Source: an uncultured Candidatus Puniceispirillum sp. (lineage in GTDB: Bacteria; Pseudomonadota; Alphaproteobacteria; Puniceispirillales; Puniceispirillaceae). From it: DNA of 64,000 nt. Under the pieces are notes generated by a model. The model did no database searches. It was given only the letters and a program-made list of their open reading frames with translations, and had not been told where the DNA came from. The position numbers and the translations under genes are program-made. The DNA is taken from the NCBI GenBank assembly GCA_905182545.1, contig CAJJBY010000004.1:1-64000 (forward strand), in the 5' to 3' direction. Shown piece after piece: positions 12,072 through 23,030 of the stretch (position 1 is the stretch's first letter; every line of letters starts with the position of its first letter).

Positions 12072-13511
12072 ATGGATCTAGGTTTCACCACTGCTGTTTA
12101 TGTTGTCGCGGCTATTCTGTTCATTCTGTCGCTTGGCGGGCTGTCAGGTCAGGAAAGCGCAAAGCGCGCCGTTTGGTATGGCATTGTTGGTATGGGGCTG
12201 GCGGTCTTGGCGACCGTCATTGGCCCGGGGGCTGGCCTATGGCAGCTAACGGCGATATTGATCGCTATTGGCGGGTTGATTGGCTATCAACTTGCGTCAA
12301 AAGTTGAAATGACCCAGATGCCAGAACTGGTTGCGGGTATGCACGCACTGGTTGGTTTGGCTGCAATCTTTGTCGGGTTTAACGCGCATTTTGAACTTGC
12401 CAACGTCCTAACGATGGATGACACGGCAAAAAAAGCGCTTGAAGGGTTTGCCGCATTGCTGGCTAAGAAATCTGGCGCCGAGATTAATATTTTGCGTGTT
12501 GAGGCATCGCTTGGCATCTGGATTGGTGCGGTTACTTTCACCGGCTCGGTGATTGCTTATGGCAAGCTATCTGGAAAAGTTACATCAGCCGCAACCAAGC
12601 TTCCCGGCGGACATCTATTGAATGCCACGGCGGCGATATCATCATTGGCCTGCCTTGGCTGGTATCTTTCAAGCGGTGCGTTACTGCCGCTGGTTATTCT
12701 GACAATCCTAGCCCTTTTCATCGGCTTTCATTTGATCATGGGTATTGGCGGCGCCGATATGCCGGTGGTTGTATCGATGCTGAACTCATATTCGGGTTGG
12801 GCAGCGGCCGCGATTGGCTTTAGCCTTGGCAATGACCTGCTGATCGTTGTCGGTGCGCTTGTTGGCTCATCGGGCGCGATCCTATCCTACATCATGTGCA
12901 AGGCCATGAACCGATCCTTTGTCAGTGTTATCCTTGGCGGGTTTGGCGGCACGGCTGGCCCGCAGATGGACGTTGTAGGCGAGCAGATTGCGATTGATGC
13001 CGATGGTGTTGCCGCGGCGCTTGAAGATGCCGAAAGCATTGTCATCATCCCGGGTTACGGCATGGCGGTAGCGCAGGCGCAGCAAAATGTTGCGGAACTT
13101 ACTAGGCGGCTTCGGGCGAAAGGCAAAACTGTGCGCTTTGCAATCCATCCCGTTGCTGGCCGGCTTCCTGGGCATATGAATGTGCTGTTAGCCGAAGCCA
13201 AAGTGCCGTATGACATCGTCCTTGAGATGGATGAAATCAATGATGATTTTCCAAGTACTGATGTTGCCATCGTGATTGGTTCCAACGATATTGTGAACCC
13301 AGCAGCACAAGACGACCCAAACAGCCCGATTGCCGGCATGCCCGTTCTGGAATGCTGGAAGGCAAAACAGGTTTTCGTGTCAAAGCGCGGCCAAGGCACC
13401 GGATATTCAGGCATCGAAAACCCACTGTTTTTCAAAGAAAACACCCGCATGTTCTATGGTGATGCCAAGGCGTCACTTGACCAGCTTTTGGTGGTGATTT
13501 CGGGTCATTGA
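12072..13511 (+). CDS. pntB: NAD(P) transhydrogenase beta subunit
   Basis: [41 protein letters not shown]. Confidence 0.96.
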   Translation: MDLGFTTAVYVVAAILFILSLGGLSGQESAKRAVWYGIVGMGLAVLATVIGPGAGLWQLTAILIAIGGLIGYQLASKVEMTQMPELVAGMHALVGLAAIFVGFNAHFELANVLTMDDTAKKALEGFAALLAKKSGAEINILRVEASLGIWIGAVTFTGSVIAYGKLSGKVTSAATKLPGGHLLNATAAISSLACLGWYLSSGALLPLVILTILALFIGFHLIMGIGGADMPVVVSMLNSYSGWAAAAIGFSLGNDLLIVVGALVGSSGAILSYIMCKAMNRSFVSVILGGFGGTAGPQMDVVGEQIAIDADGVAAALEDAESIVIIPGYGMAVAQAQQNVAELTRRLRAKGKTVRFAIHPVAGRLPGHMNVLLAEAKVPYDIVLEMDEINDDFPSTDVAIVIGSNDIVNPAAQDDPNSPIAGMPVLECWKAKQVFVSKRGQGTGYSGIENPLFFKENTRMFYGDAKASLDQLLVVISGH

Positions 13512-13532
13512 TCCGTTACCATCACCGCCTAA

Positions 13533-13570
13533 CAAAAAGGCAGCCCTGATTGAACGGGCTGCCTTTTTCT
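13533..13570 (+). terminator. Rho-independent terminator after pntB
   Basis: AAAAAGGCAGCCC-TGATTGAAC-GGGCTGCCTTTTT. Confidence 0.85.
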
Positions 13571-13610
13571 TGCTCTGTTTTCGGCGGATCGGGTTTATCT
13601 TGCGCCCGAT

Positions 13611-14999
13611 CTAGCCGGTATAGGGTGCAATCAAATTATCGGGAAGCCCGACTTTGGTTGCAGCCGCGCGTTGCCGTTCGGCAAGCGCATCAACCGAGAA
13701 ATCATCAATCAGCTCATGGAATAATTCATGCCAATTCACTTCGGCACCAAGATGCATGAAGACTGATCCAAGCCCAACAGCCGCTCGATCGGTCAGCACA
13801 AATTCACGCGGCGGCTTGATCCCGCCAATGCGTTTCAATTCAGTATGAACCTTGCCAGCCAAATCACGTCCCGCCTTGCCACCCCGCATTTGCTGGATGG
13901 GGCGAACCCGATTTTCAAGAAGCGGGGCATAGATAAATTCGGCCCACATATTCAAAACATCAATCGCCTCATTATCAAGCCCGACAAAGCCCCAGCGCTC
14001 GTAGGCATCGACGGCCTGATCACGATTATTATCACGAAGCGCCTTGTAAAGCTCGATCACGCCAGCGACAAATTGCGGCCGGAACAGGCGGATTGATCCA
14101 AAATCCATAAGATTGATGCTGTGATCCTTGGCAATCGAATAATTGCCAAGATGCGGATCACCATGAATAACGCCATAATAATAAAACGGCACATACCAGA
14201 CCCTAAACATGGTTTTCGCAATTTCATTGCGCGTTGCCTGATCGGGGCTGGTTTCAAGAAAGGCCATTAGCCGCTGGCCTTCAAGCCAGTTCATGGTCAA
14301 AAGCCGGTTTGTCGATAATTCGGGAATATGGCTTGGCACCTGCACCTTTTTCTCATCAGCAAGCATATGCTGATAAAGCTGCATATTCATTGCTTCGCGA
14401 CGGTAATCAAGCTCTTCTAAAAGCCGCTCGGATAATTCGTCATAAATATCCGATGTCGAAATCGCCGAATCATAACGCTCATAAAGCTGGAACAGCAATT
14501 TCAACTGTTTCAGATCGGCCTCAATCGCCGAACTCATATCGGGATATTGTAGTTTTACCGCCAACGGCGTGCTATCCAGCCCCAGCGCCTGATGAACCTG
14601 TCCAAGCGATGCCGCCGACACCGCATCACGGTCAAAACTGCTGAATTTCTGCTGCCAATCAGCACCAAGCTCGGCCGCCATGCGGCGTTTGGTAAATAGC
14701 CAGCCCATCGATGGCGCGTCAGCCTGCAAGCCTGCCAGCTCTTCGGCATATTCTGGTGGCAACGCATCGGGAATGGTTGATAGAATCTGCGCCACTTTCA
14801 TGATTGGGCCTTTCAACCCACCAAGCGCTTGCCGCAAATCAGCGGCATGTTTACCGCGATCAATTTCCCAACCAAGATAACGTTCGCCGGCAATCCGCGC
14901 CGCAAGCCCGCCCATTGTTGACGTTACTTTTGCATAACGGCGGATACGGCCGCCAAATTGCCGGTCGCTGGCTGCATCATGATCACCGCTCATTGCCAT
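13611..14999 (-). CDS. ABC1/AarF (UbiB-like) atypical kinase family protein
   Basis: KVAQILSTIPDALPPEYAEELAGLQADAP, AASLGQVH, VIHGDPHLGNY. Confidence 0.88.
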   Translation of the reverse strand: MAMSGDHDAASDRQFGGRIRRYAKVTSTMGGLAARIAGERYLGWEIDRGKHAADLRQALGGLKGPIMKVAQILSTIPDALPPEYAEELAGLQADAPSMGWLFTKRRMAAELGADWQQKFSSFDRDAVSAASLGQVHQALGLDSTPLAVKLQYPDMSSAIEADLKQLKLLFQLYERYDSAISTSDIYDELSERLLEELDYRREAMNMQLYQHMLADEKKVQVPSHIPELSTNRLLTMNWLEGQRLMAFLETSPDQATRNEIAKTMFRVWYVPFYYYGVIHGDPHLGNYSIAKDHSINLMDFGSIRLFRPQFVAGVIELYKALRDNNRDQAVDAYERWGFVGLDNEAIDVLNMWAEFIYAPLLENRVRPIQQMRGGKAGRDLAGKVHTELKRIGGIKPPREFVLTDRAAVGLGSVFMHLGAEVNWHELFHELIDDFSVDALAERQRAAATKVGLPDNLIAPYTG

Positions 15000-16777
15000 T
15001 ATTTTAATCCTTCCAACTCGCCAATCATGCCACTAATCATATCTAGCCCAAGCGACCAGAACGCAGGCTTGCTGGCATCAAGGTCGAAATGTTGCAAGGC
15101 CACATCATAACGTTCAGTGCCACCAGCCTTTAGCAGGTTTTTATAATTCTGGATAAACAGATGGTCAGTCTTGCTGGCCTGCGCCAATTGATATTTCTGC
15201 CAAAGCGCATTAACCAGACAATCGCCAAACGCATAAGCATAAACATAAAATGGCGTATGGATGAAATGCGGTACATAGCCCCAGATCGGCCGATAATCAT
15301 CGCCGGTTTTAATTGCTGGCCCTAGCGCAGCACGCTGGGTTTCCATCCAGATATCCGAAATTTCTTCGGCCGTCAGTTCGGCTTTGACGCGGGCCTGATG
15401 CAATTCGGTTTCAAAATTATGAAACGCAATCTGCCGCACAACCGTATTCAGCATGTCTTCGACCTTGCCCGCTAGCAATAGCCGCCGCGATTCGGCATTT
15501 GTTTGGCTATCGACAAGCTGGCGGAAGGCCAGCATTTCGGCAAATACCGACGCTGTTTCAGCAAGGGTAAGCGGTGTGTCAGACATTAAATAGCCCTGAT
15601 CGGCAGCCAGCACCTGATGGATCCCATGCCCCATTTCATGCGCCAAAGTCATGACATCACGTGATTTTCCAGCAAAATTCATTAAAATATAAGGATGCGC
15701 TGATGGCACGACCGGATGCGAGAATGCGCCCGAGCTTTTGCCCGCCCGCGGTGCCGCATCAATCCAGTTCTGCTCAAAAAAGGGCAAGGCAATCTTCGCC
15801 ATTTCAGGATCAAAACCGTGAAATGCATTAAGCACAATCTGCTTTGCTTCACCCCATTCATAATGCCGGTCATCATCACCCGGCAATGGCGCGTTGCGAT
15901 CCCACCAGTCAATTTGCTTTTTGCCCATCCAGCCAGCTTTGAGGCTGTAATAGCGATGCGACAGATCAGCATTGCGGTCATTCACCGCCTGCACTAGCGC
16001 ATCAACAACATTATCATCAACATCATTTGCCAGATTGCGAGACGATACTGGCCGCGCAAAGCCGCGCCAGCCATCTTCGATCTGCTTGTCTTTCGTGATG
16101 GTATTCATCACCAGCGACAGCAATCTTTGATGATCTTTCAAAGTTGTCGATAAAGAGTGGCCGGCCTCTTTGCGCTTGGCCGCATCGGTGCTGGATAGCG
16201 CATCCAGAATTTCCGCTTCGGTTACATCAGTGCCTTGAAAGGCAAAGCGCATTGCCGTTGTGGTTTCATCAAACAATCGCACCCAAGCTCCGGCACCTGT
16301 TGGCGCGCGTTCGGCAATCATTTTTTCAATTTCGTCGGATAATTGGTACGGCGCCATTGCCCGCACCCGCCGTAACCAGGGTGAAAACCGCGCCAAACCA
16401 GCATCGTCAAGCAAGCTTTCAACATGACCTTGATCAAGGCGCGCAAGCTCAAGCTCGACAAATAAAAGCGCCGCGCCAATTTCGGATCCAGCTTCGCGCA
16501 CCGATTGGTGATGTTTGGCGATTGCCGGATCATTTGTGTTTGCTGCAAATAGCAATTGGGCGTGGCTTTGCACCTTGCCTAGCTGTTCGAGAATCGCCTC
16601 ATAGGCGGAGATGACATCAGCAAGTTCTGCCCCTGAAATCGTAGCAATCTTCCCCTGCCAATCAACCGCAAGCGCCAACGCCGCCTTGCGGCAGGCGGCA
16701 ATATCGGTTTGCACTGCTGGGGAATCGACCCCTTCATAAAGGTCACGCAAGCTCCAGATCGGACAGGAATCAGGCAT
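14999..16777 (-). CDS. M3 family oligoendopeptidase (PepF-like)
   Basis: Zinc motif LAHEMGHGIHQ. Confidence 0.9.
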   Translation of the reverse strand: MPDSCPIWSLRDLYEGVDSPAVQTDIAACRKAALALAVDWQGKIATISGAELADVISAYEAILEQLGKVQSHAQLLFAANTNDPAIAKHHQSVREAGSEIGAALLFVELELARLDQGHVESLLDDAGLARFSPWLRRVRAMAPYQLSDEIEKMIAERAPTGAGAWVRLFDETTTAMRFAFQGTDVTEAEILDALSSTDAAKRKEAGHSLSTTLKDHQRLLSLVMNTITKDKQIEDGWRGFARPVSSRNLANDVDDNVVDALVQAVNDRNADLSHRYYSLKAGWMGKKQIDWWDRNAPLPGDDDRHYEWGEAKQIVLNAFHGFDPEMAKIALPFFEQNWIDAAPRAGKSSGAFSHPVVPSAHPYILMNFAGKSRDVMTLAHEMGHGIHQVLAADQGYLMSDTPLTLAETASVFAEMLAFRQLVDSQTNAESRRLLLAGKVEDMLNTVVRQIAFHNFETELHQARVKAELTAEEISDIWMETQRAALGPAIKTGDDYRPIWGYVPHFIHTPFYVYAYAFGDCLVNALWQKYQLAQASKTDHLFIQNYKNLLKAGGTERYDVALQHFDLDASKPAFWSLGLDMISGMIGELEGLK

Positions 16778-16919
16778 ATCAAAACTTCACTTTTCTAACA
16801 GAATAAAATATCGGCACAGTAAGGGCTCATTACCTATTATTATATGAGCATTGGTAAGAGCTTTCTCAAGGCTGTTTTTTAAACCTTTTAGATTTATCCC
16901 TTCGATATTTGCTTCACGC

Positions 16920-17081
16920 TTGCATGCTTACAGCCGCAGGCAAGCGGGTGACCCCGACGGCAATTATCAGGCCAATAAATACTGGCCGCCGGTAAACCGC
17001 GTTGACAACGCCCTTGGCGACCGTGCATTGATTTGTGCTTGCCCGCCAATGGAGTTTTGGGAACAGCAGGCAGCGGAATAA
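16920..17081 (+). pseudogene. gcvP: remnant of glycine dehydrogenase (decarboxylating) GcvP C-terminus
   Basis: Translated [47 protein letters not shown] resembles the GcvP C-terminal segment (..KYWPPV.RVDN.YGDRNL.C.CPP...); the rest of the gene is absent. Confidence 0.75.
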
Positions 17082-17103
17082 TCAGCTGATACAGAAATAG
17101 CCG

Positions 17104-17910
17104 TTAGAGTGCGAATAGTGCCAAGGTCTCGGTGCGGCTGGCTGGCTGACAGGTTTCGGCCAGCTGGCGCACCAGATCGGCATTGCTTGGCGCAAGGCTG
17201 CCATCCTTTAAATAAAGGTTATTTTCAAACCCGACCCGACAATGACCGCCATTCGCAATCGCATCCGTCATTACATCAAATTCACGGTGACCAAAGGCAC
17301 AGATTGACCAGCTTGCCATATCCAACAGCCCATCAGCGATAAATGGCTTCATCTCGACCGGATCAGACTGGAAATTTTCACTATAACGGCCCAATACCAA
17401 AAGCACGTGCGGGCGCGCATCTGGCAAAATACCGTCGGCCATCGCCGCACGGAACCAAACCAGATCATCAATATCATAAAGGATATGCTGAACACAGATC
17501 TGCTCGGCCAGACTTGAATGATAGAAATTTGTGGCCAGCGCATGCGCTGCCTCGCCATTATCGCCAATCATTTCACGAAAACCGACCGAGACGAAATCAG
17601 GCTTTAGCTCAAATACCAGATCGGCCTGCTGATCTGGCGTGTAGATACCCACTGCTTCGGTTGTAATCTGCACCAGCATATCCGGCAATTCTTGGCGCAA
17701 ACCATCAAGCAATTTGCGATAGCGCACCACATCAAGCAGATGCTTGCCCGCATCATCACGCACATGAGCGTGAAGAATGCTGGCACCAGCTGCATGGCAT
17801 TCCTTGGCAGTGGCGATGGTCTCGTCAATCGTTACCGGCACAGCGGGATGATCAGTTTTCACTTTGCGTGCGCCGTTCGGTGCCGCCATGATGATTGTTG
17901 GTCGGGTCAT
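17104..17910 (-). CDS. BKACE family (DUF849) beta-keto acid cleavage enzyme
   Basis: IIMAAPNGARK..., HAHVRDDAGKH, VGFENNLYLKDG. Confidence 0.88.
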   Translation of the reverse strand: MTRPTIIMAAPNGARKVKTDHPAVPVTIDETIATAKECHAAGASILHAHVRDDAGKHLLDVVRYRKLLDGLRQELPDMLVQITTEAVGIYTPDQQADLVFELKPDFVSVGFREMIGDNGEAAHALATNFYHSSLAEQICVQHILYDIDDLVWFRAAMADGILPDARPHVLLVLGRYSENFQSDPVEMKPFIADGLLDMASWSICAFGHREFDVMTDAIANGGHCRVGFENNLYLKDGSLAPSNADLVRQLAETCQPASRTETLALFAL

Positions 17911-18172
17911 TGTTATCCTCGAAAAAAAACAAAAAAAGCAGCGCTGGATCAAGCGTATCAATACGATAATGCAGGGCTAATGCTAGGCATCGACATTAGA
18001 CAGGTCAAGCGACTAGCCGTGTCCGGCATCTTTTAAAAAGATATCGCCCGTCCGGCAAATATATGCTATTGTTTCGCGTTGTTTTGCTTCGGGTTCGCCC
18101 CAATTACCTGTCCCTTCCTTAGGCGCTTTTAGCGATATATTACGCATGCCGCCTGCAACGAGACCGACCGCC

Positions 18173-19027
18173 ATGCCTGAAAAACCTCAAATTGCTGATT
18201 TTATGGCTCTAAAGGGCCAGCGTAAAATCGTTTGCCTAACCACCTACAGCGCCCCGATGGCGCATGCACTTGACCCGCATTGTGATATGCTTCTTGTTGG
18301 TGACTCTGTGGCGATGGTGATCTACGGCATGGACACAACGCAAAATGCTGATCTTGATATGATGATCCGGCATGGTGAAGCCGTAATGCGGCGGCGCAAA
18401 TCATCGCTTGTCGTGATTGACCTACCTGCTGGCAGCTATGAAAACAGCCCGGCGCAGGCATTGGCAAGCGCGAGCGAAATTATGGCAAGAACTGGAGCTG
18501 ACGCGGTCAAGCTGGAAGGCGGCGCTGATCTTGCTCCCCATGTTAAGTGCCTCGTGGATTCGGGTATTCCAGTGCTTGGTCACATCGGCCTGTTGCCTCA
18601 ACACGCTGTCGCAGAGGCGGCGTTTCGCATTACCGGTCGCAGCGAGGAAGAAGCAAACCAGCTTCATATAGATGCTAATGCTCTCGTCGAGGCCGGTGTT
18701 TTTGGCATCGTTATGGAGGGGATCATCGAACCGGTGGCAGCGTCGATTGCGATGGGATGTAAGGTGCCAACCATTGGTATTGGTGCCTCGGCAGCCTGTG
18801 ACGGACAAATTCTCGTAACCGAAGATGTGCTTGGCCTTTATGATGCATTTACACCAAAATTCGTGCGCAAATTTGCCAATCTTCAAAATGATATAAGCGC
18901 CGCTGCAATTGGCTATCGCGCCGCGGTTATTGATGGCAGCTTTCCGACCAAGGATCACCTTTTCTGGCCAAAAAAGACCCTGATAACAACAGGGTATCTG
19001 GATGAATATTCTGCATCACAAAACTGA
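18173..19027 (+). CDS. panB: 3-methyl-2-oxobutanoate hydroxymethyltransferase
   Basis: LTTYSAPMAHALD, LLVGDSVAMVIYGMDTT, GHIGLLPQ. Confidence 0.95.
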   Translation: MPEKPQIADFMALKGQRKIVCLTTYSAPMAHALDPHCDMLLVGDSVAMVIYGMDTTQNADLDMMIRHGEAVMRRRKSSLVVIDLPAGSYENSPAQALASASEIMARTGADAVKLEGGADLAPHVKCLVDSGIPVLGHIGLLPQHAVAEAAFRITGRSEEEANQLHIDANALVEAGVFGIVMEGIIEPVAASIAMGCKVPTIGIGASAACDGQILVTEDVLGLYDAFTPKFVRKFANLQNDISAAAIGYRAAVIDGSFPTKDHLFWPKKTLITTGYLDEYSASQN

Positions 19028-19834
19028 CATCACCGCCGCCACAATAAAATGGCAAAAGGCAGGTGAAACGGTCTGTCTTGTGCCAACGATGGGCAGTATT
19101 CATTCCGGCCATCTTGCGCTAATCGCAAAGGCGCGGCAAACCGCATCGCGTGTCATTGTCAGCATCTATGTAAATCCCACCCAATTTGGCGCTGGCGAGG
19201 ATTTAGACAAATATCCACGCACCCTTGATAGTGATTGTGCGGCAATCGAGGCTAGTGGTGGCTGTGATGCGATCTATGCGCCAGCCAATATGTATGATGA
19301 TGGTCATGCAACCAGCATTGTGCCGGGCGGGGTTGCAAACCCTATGGAAGGCGAGGCACGGCCGCATTTTTTTACCGGCGTTGCCACAGTGGTATTGAAA
19401 CTGTTTACCCATATCCCCGCCGATTTTGCAATTTTTGGTGAAAAGGATTTTCAGCAGCTTGCGGTAATTCGGCAGATGGTGCGGGATCTGGATTTAACGA
19501 TTCAAATCCTGGCGCATCCGACAATCCGTGAAGCAGATGGTCTGGCGCTTTCATCCCGCAACCATTATCTAAGCCCGCTGATCGCAAGCTGGCGCCACTG
19601 CTCTATGCTGAAATGCAGGCAACGGCCAACCAGATCAATAGCGGCGCGCCAATTGAGGCGGCTCTGGAAACAGCGAGAAACCGCCTCGCCAAAGCTAGGC
19701 TTTGGTAGATTGATTATTTTGACCTTCGCCGCGCGGATGATTTGCAGAGTTGCCGCCCCGCCGCCCCGCATAGCCGAATTTTTGCGGCCGTCTGGCTTGG
19801 GTCAACACGCCTGATTGATAATCTCGCCCTTTAG
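19002..19834 (+). CDS. panC: pantoate--beta-alanine ligase (frame-disrupted in the C-terminal third)
   Basis: VPTMGSIHSGHLALI, VNPTQFGAGEDLDKYPRT, FGEKDFQQL; after SSRNHYLSP the PanC-like sequence (ADRKLAPLLYAEM...) continues in another frame. Confidence 0.9.
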
Positions 19835-19937
19835 GGCAGCCATTTAATCATTTGTGATTTTCGTCGCGCCCCTCAATAATGGGGCATGGCACAATCACGA
19901 TACCAAAGATATACGCCAACAAAAAAGGGAGCTCCTG

Positions 19938-20554
19938 ATGCAGCAGCCGGATCAGAATAACGGCAATGGCCAGCATGACAGCCTGAAAGCAGCGGTCGAA
20001 AAGCTGATTGCGAGCTATGATGCTGGCGGCACCTTGCTGATTTGCGGCAATGGGGGCAGTGCCGCAGATTGCGAACATATCGTCGGCGAATTGATGAAGG
20101 GGTTTTGCCGTCGCCGCCCCTTAACAGCCGATGACAGAACAAACTGGCCGTCGTCAGCGGTGATGATGCCACCCTCCTTGCGGACAAGCTGCAATATGGA
20201 TTGCCCGCATTGTCCCTGGTCAGCCACAGCGCGCTAATCACGGCAATTGCAAATGACCTTGATGGTGGTTTGATTTTTGCCCAACAGATTTGGGCATTGG
20301 GCAAAGCTGGTGACGTTTTATTGGCGATATCCACATCTGGAAATTCGCGCAATGTTCTGCTTGCTGCCAAGGCGGCACGCGCCAAAAACATGGTGGTGAT
20401 TGGGCTAACTGGTGCTGGTGGCGGCCAGTTAGCACCATTATGTGATGTGTTAATTGATGTGCCGTCAGATAATGTCGCCCGTATTCAAGAACTGCATTTG
20501 CCAATCTATCACCAGATTTGCGTGCGGCTTGAGGCGCATTATTTCAAAGCCTGA
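19938..20554 (+). CDS. SIS-domain phosphoheptose isomerase-like (GmhA/DiaA) protein, frame-disrupted around 20135-20160
   Basis: LLICGNGGSAADCEHIVGELMKGF in one frame and KLAVVSGDDATLLADKLQYGLP...STSGNSRNVLLAAKAAR in another. Confidence 0.82.
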
Positions 20555-20607
20555 TCAGATCAGGCGCAAATATTTTTGATCAAGCGCTTATAATAAAATG
20601 CTTATGA

Positions 20608-21618
20608 TCAGATTTGGAGCCGGCTGAAGACGCGCCGAGCATTACCTTCAAAAATAGCCTGCTTTGCCGCCGGATCCAGCGCCGTATTACCGTCGATATA
20701 CCGCTTGGTATCGTCGTAGTGATGGTCAGTTCTGGGGTCAATACCGCGGACCGCACCAATCATTTCTGAGGCAAACAGAATATTTTTTGTTGGGATAACA
20801 TCCAGCAGTAGGTCAATACCCCGCTGGTGATAGACGCAGGTGTCAAAATAGAGATTCCCAAGCACCCGCTCATCCAGATCACCAAGGCCTCTATCCTGTG
20901 CAATCCCGCGGAACCTGCCCCAATGATAGGGAACAGCACCGCCGCCATGCGGGATAATCAGCTTTAATTCAGGGAAATCGGTAAAGACGTCAGAAAATAA
21001 CAGCTGGGTAAAGGCGGTTGTATCAGCCCCAAGGTAATAGCTGGACGTCGTATCAAGCGAATGCTGGCACGACCCCGACACATGGATCATAGCAGGCACA
21101 TCCAGCTCGATCATTTTTTCATAAAACGGATACCAATAGCGGTCACCAAGACGCGGATCCTTCCAAAAACCACCAGAGGGATCAGGGTTAAGATTACAAC
21201 CGATAAAGCCCATTTCCTCGACACAGCGCGACAGTTCGGCAATGCTATTTTCAAGCGATGTCTCAGGGCTCTGCGGTAATTGGCAAACCGGAACAAAATT
21301 ATCTGGAAACAGATCACAGACGCGCCGGATTAGATCATTACAAAGTTCGGTCCATGCTTGCGACGTGCTGGCATTGCCAAGATCATGCCCCATCCAGCTT
21401 GCCCGCGGTGAAAAGATCGTCAGATCAGTGCCGCGATCCTGCTGCATTTTAAGCTGATTATTGGCAATCGTGTCACGAATCTCGTCATCCGAAATATTGA
21501 TACTGCCCTTTTCAAAAAGATGATTTGGGTCATTTGCCAGCAATGCGCGCTGTTGGTTACGATAGGTTTCGACCTGCGGCGGCGTTGTTGTGTAATGGCC
21601 ATGACAATCAATAATCAT
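20608..21618 (-). CDS. amidohydrolase, 4-oxalomesaconate hydratase (LigJ)-like
   Basis: MIIDCHGHYTTTP, QQDRGTDLTIFSPRASWMGHD, FIGCNLNPDPSGG. Confidence 0.75.
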   Translation of the reverse strand: MIIDCHGHYTTTPPQVETYRNQQRALLANDPNHLFEKGSINISDDEIRDTIANNQLKMQQDRGTDLTIFSPRASWMGHDLGNASTSQAWTELCNDLIRRVCDLFPDNFVPVCQLPQSPETSLENSIAELSRCVEEMGFIGCNLNPDPSGGFWKDPRLGDRYWYPFYEKMIELDVPAMIHVSGSCQHSLDTTSSYYLGADTTAFTQLLFSDVFTDFPELKLIIPHGGGAVPYHWGRFRGIAQDRGLGDLDERVLGNLYFDTCVYHQRGIDLLLDVIPTKNILFASEMIGAVRGIDPRTDHHYDDTKRYIDGNTALDPAAKQAIFEGNARRVFSRLQI

Positions 21619-21741
21619 AATTTAATCTTTCTTTTAAAAATCTGTAATGCCACCTATTGTCATGCCGCATCACGGCGTGCCCGTTTTGCCGAAAACATTA
21701 TGCCAGCGCCTTGGCAAAACCAAGGCCAAAAGCGGTAATGG

Positions 21742-22614
21742 TTAGCCCCCGCCAGCGGCAAAAAATGGCTGGTTACGATATCCGGCTTTGCCATATGGAA
21801 AGGGCTTGCCATCTTCAGCCGTGACGCGCCCTCCGGCGGCGCGCAACACCGCATCACCAGCGGCAGTATCCCATTCCATCGTTGGGCCATATCGCGGATA
21901 TAGATCGGCCTCACCAGCGGCGATGAGGCAAAATTTTAGCGACGAGCCAATGGCGATGCTATTGGTAATCCCCCGCTTTTCCAGCCATTGATTGGTTTGC
22001 ACGTCACGATGCGATGCGCTGGCGACAGCTACCGGCCCTTCGGCGGGCGGCATGCGAACGCGAATTTGGCGGCAGATACCGCCCGAAATCTCGAACGCGC
22101 CATTGCCAAGACTGCCAAAAAACAGCCGGTCAAGCGCTGGCGCAAAGACAATGCCCATTAACGGCTCAGCATTTTTGATAAGCCCTATATTGACGGTAAA
22201 GGCGCCGTCACCGCACGCCTTGATAAATTCCTTGGTGCCATCAAGCGGATCAACAAGAAAAAATTCTTGGCTTGCCGCAAGGTTATGGCTGGCCGCATTT
22301 TCTTCAGAAATAATCTGGATTGACGGTGCCAAAGTGGCAATTTCGGCAAGCAGGATCGCTTCGGCAGCATGGTCGGCCTTGGTTACGGGGCTGCCATCGG
22401 CCTTGGTCTCGGCGGATGGGTCGCTTTGATAGATATCCATGATTACGCGGCCAGCATGCTGCACCGGCGCAATCAGCGCTTTGACAAGCGCGCTATAATC
22501 AACCTGGCTTTGTTCTTGCCCAACCATTGCCGCGAATGTCTTGCCTCCATTTTGCCGGAGTCCGGCCTTGCTATGGATGGCGCGCAGCCCAAAAGCCCCG
22601 CGCCGTCGCATCAC
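21742..22614 (-). CDS. cysQ: 3'(2'),5'-bisphosphate nucleotidase / inositol monophosphatase family
   Basis: ISEENAA..., FFLVDPLDGTKEFI, TMEWDTAAGDAVLRAAGG. Confidence 0.88.
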   Translation of the reverse strand: MMRRRGAFGLRAIHSKAGLRQNGGKTFAAMVGQEQSQVDYSALVKALIAPVQHAGRVIMDIYQSDPSAETKADGSPVTKADHAAEAILLAEIATLAPSIQIISEENAASHNLAASQEFFLVDPLDGTKEFIKACGDGAFTVNIGLIKNAEPLMGIVFAPALDRLFFGSLGNGAFEISGGICRQIRVRMPPAEGPVAVASASHRDVQTNQWLEKRGITNSIAIGSSLKFCLIAAGEADLYPRYGPTMEWDTAAGDAVLRAAGGRVTAEDGKPFPYGKAGYRNQPFFAAGGG

Positions 22615-22741
22615 AGAATACTATGCCTTGTCCCATCTGGCGAGGATAGGGGCAATTGCCTTCATTTTACAGAAAACAGGCATAATGCAGGTTTTCACAT
22701 ACGCTTAAAAGCGATATAGATCTGTCTTTTAACGCAAGGGA

Positions 22742-22818
22742 TGGTGATCCCGGAGGGACTCGAACCCCCTACCTACAGATTAGGAATCTGTCGCTCTATC
22801 CTGATGAGCTACGGGACC
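22742..22818 (-). tRNA. tRNA-Arg (anticodon CCT)
   Basis: Reverse complement GGTCCCG TA GCTC..GAGC..ACAGA TTCCTAA TCTGT..GGGGG TTCGAGT CCCTC CGGGATC A CCA folds as a cloverleaf; CCA is encoded. Confidence 0.95.
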
Positions 22819-23030
22819 ACAAATCTGTTATGCCCTAATTTATAATGGAATGCCAGCCTGCCAAAGCGGCGTTTTTTGCGGCTTTTCCATGCCATCATTG
22901 CAGTTAATTACAGTCAGAAATTTTCCTTTAATTGACAAACTCAACGCTAGGGCGCATAAGTCCGCCAAAGATGTGGCGCGCTAGGGGCGATGCTACCTTC
23001 GCGAAGAGCCATGCGCTAGAAAACAAACCA

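Noticed and set aside
16778-16920. Glycine riboswitch associated with the gcvP remnant
   Set aside because: No tandem aptamer-like structure is evident, and the remnant is the 3' end of gcvP, where a riboswitch would not be expected.
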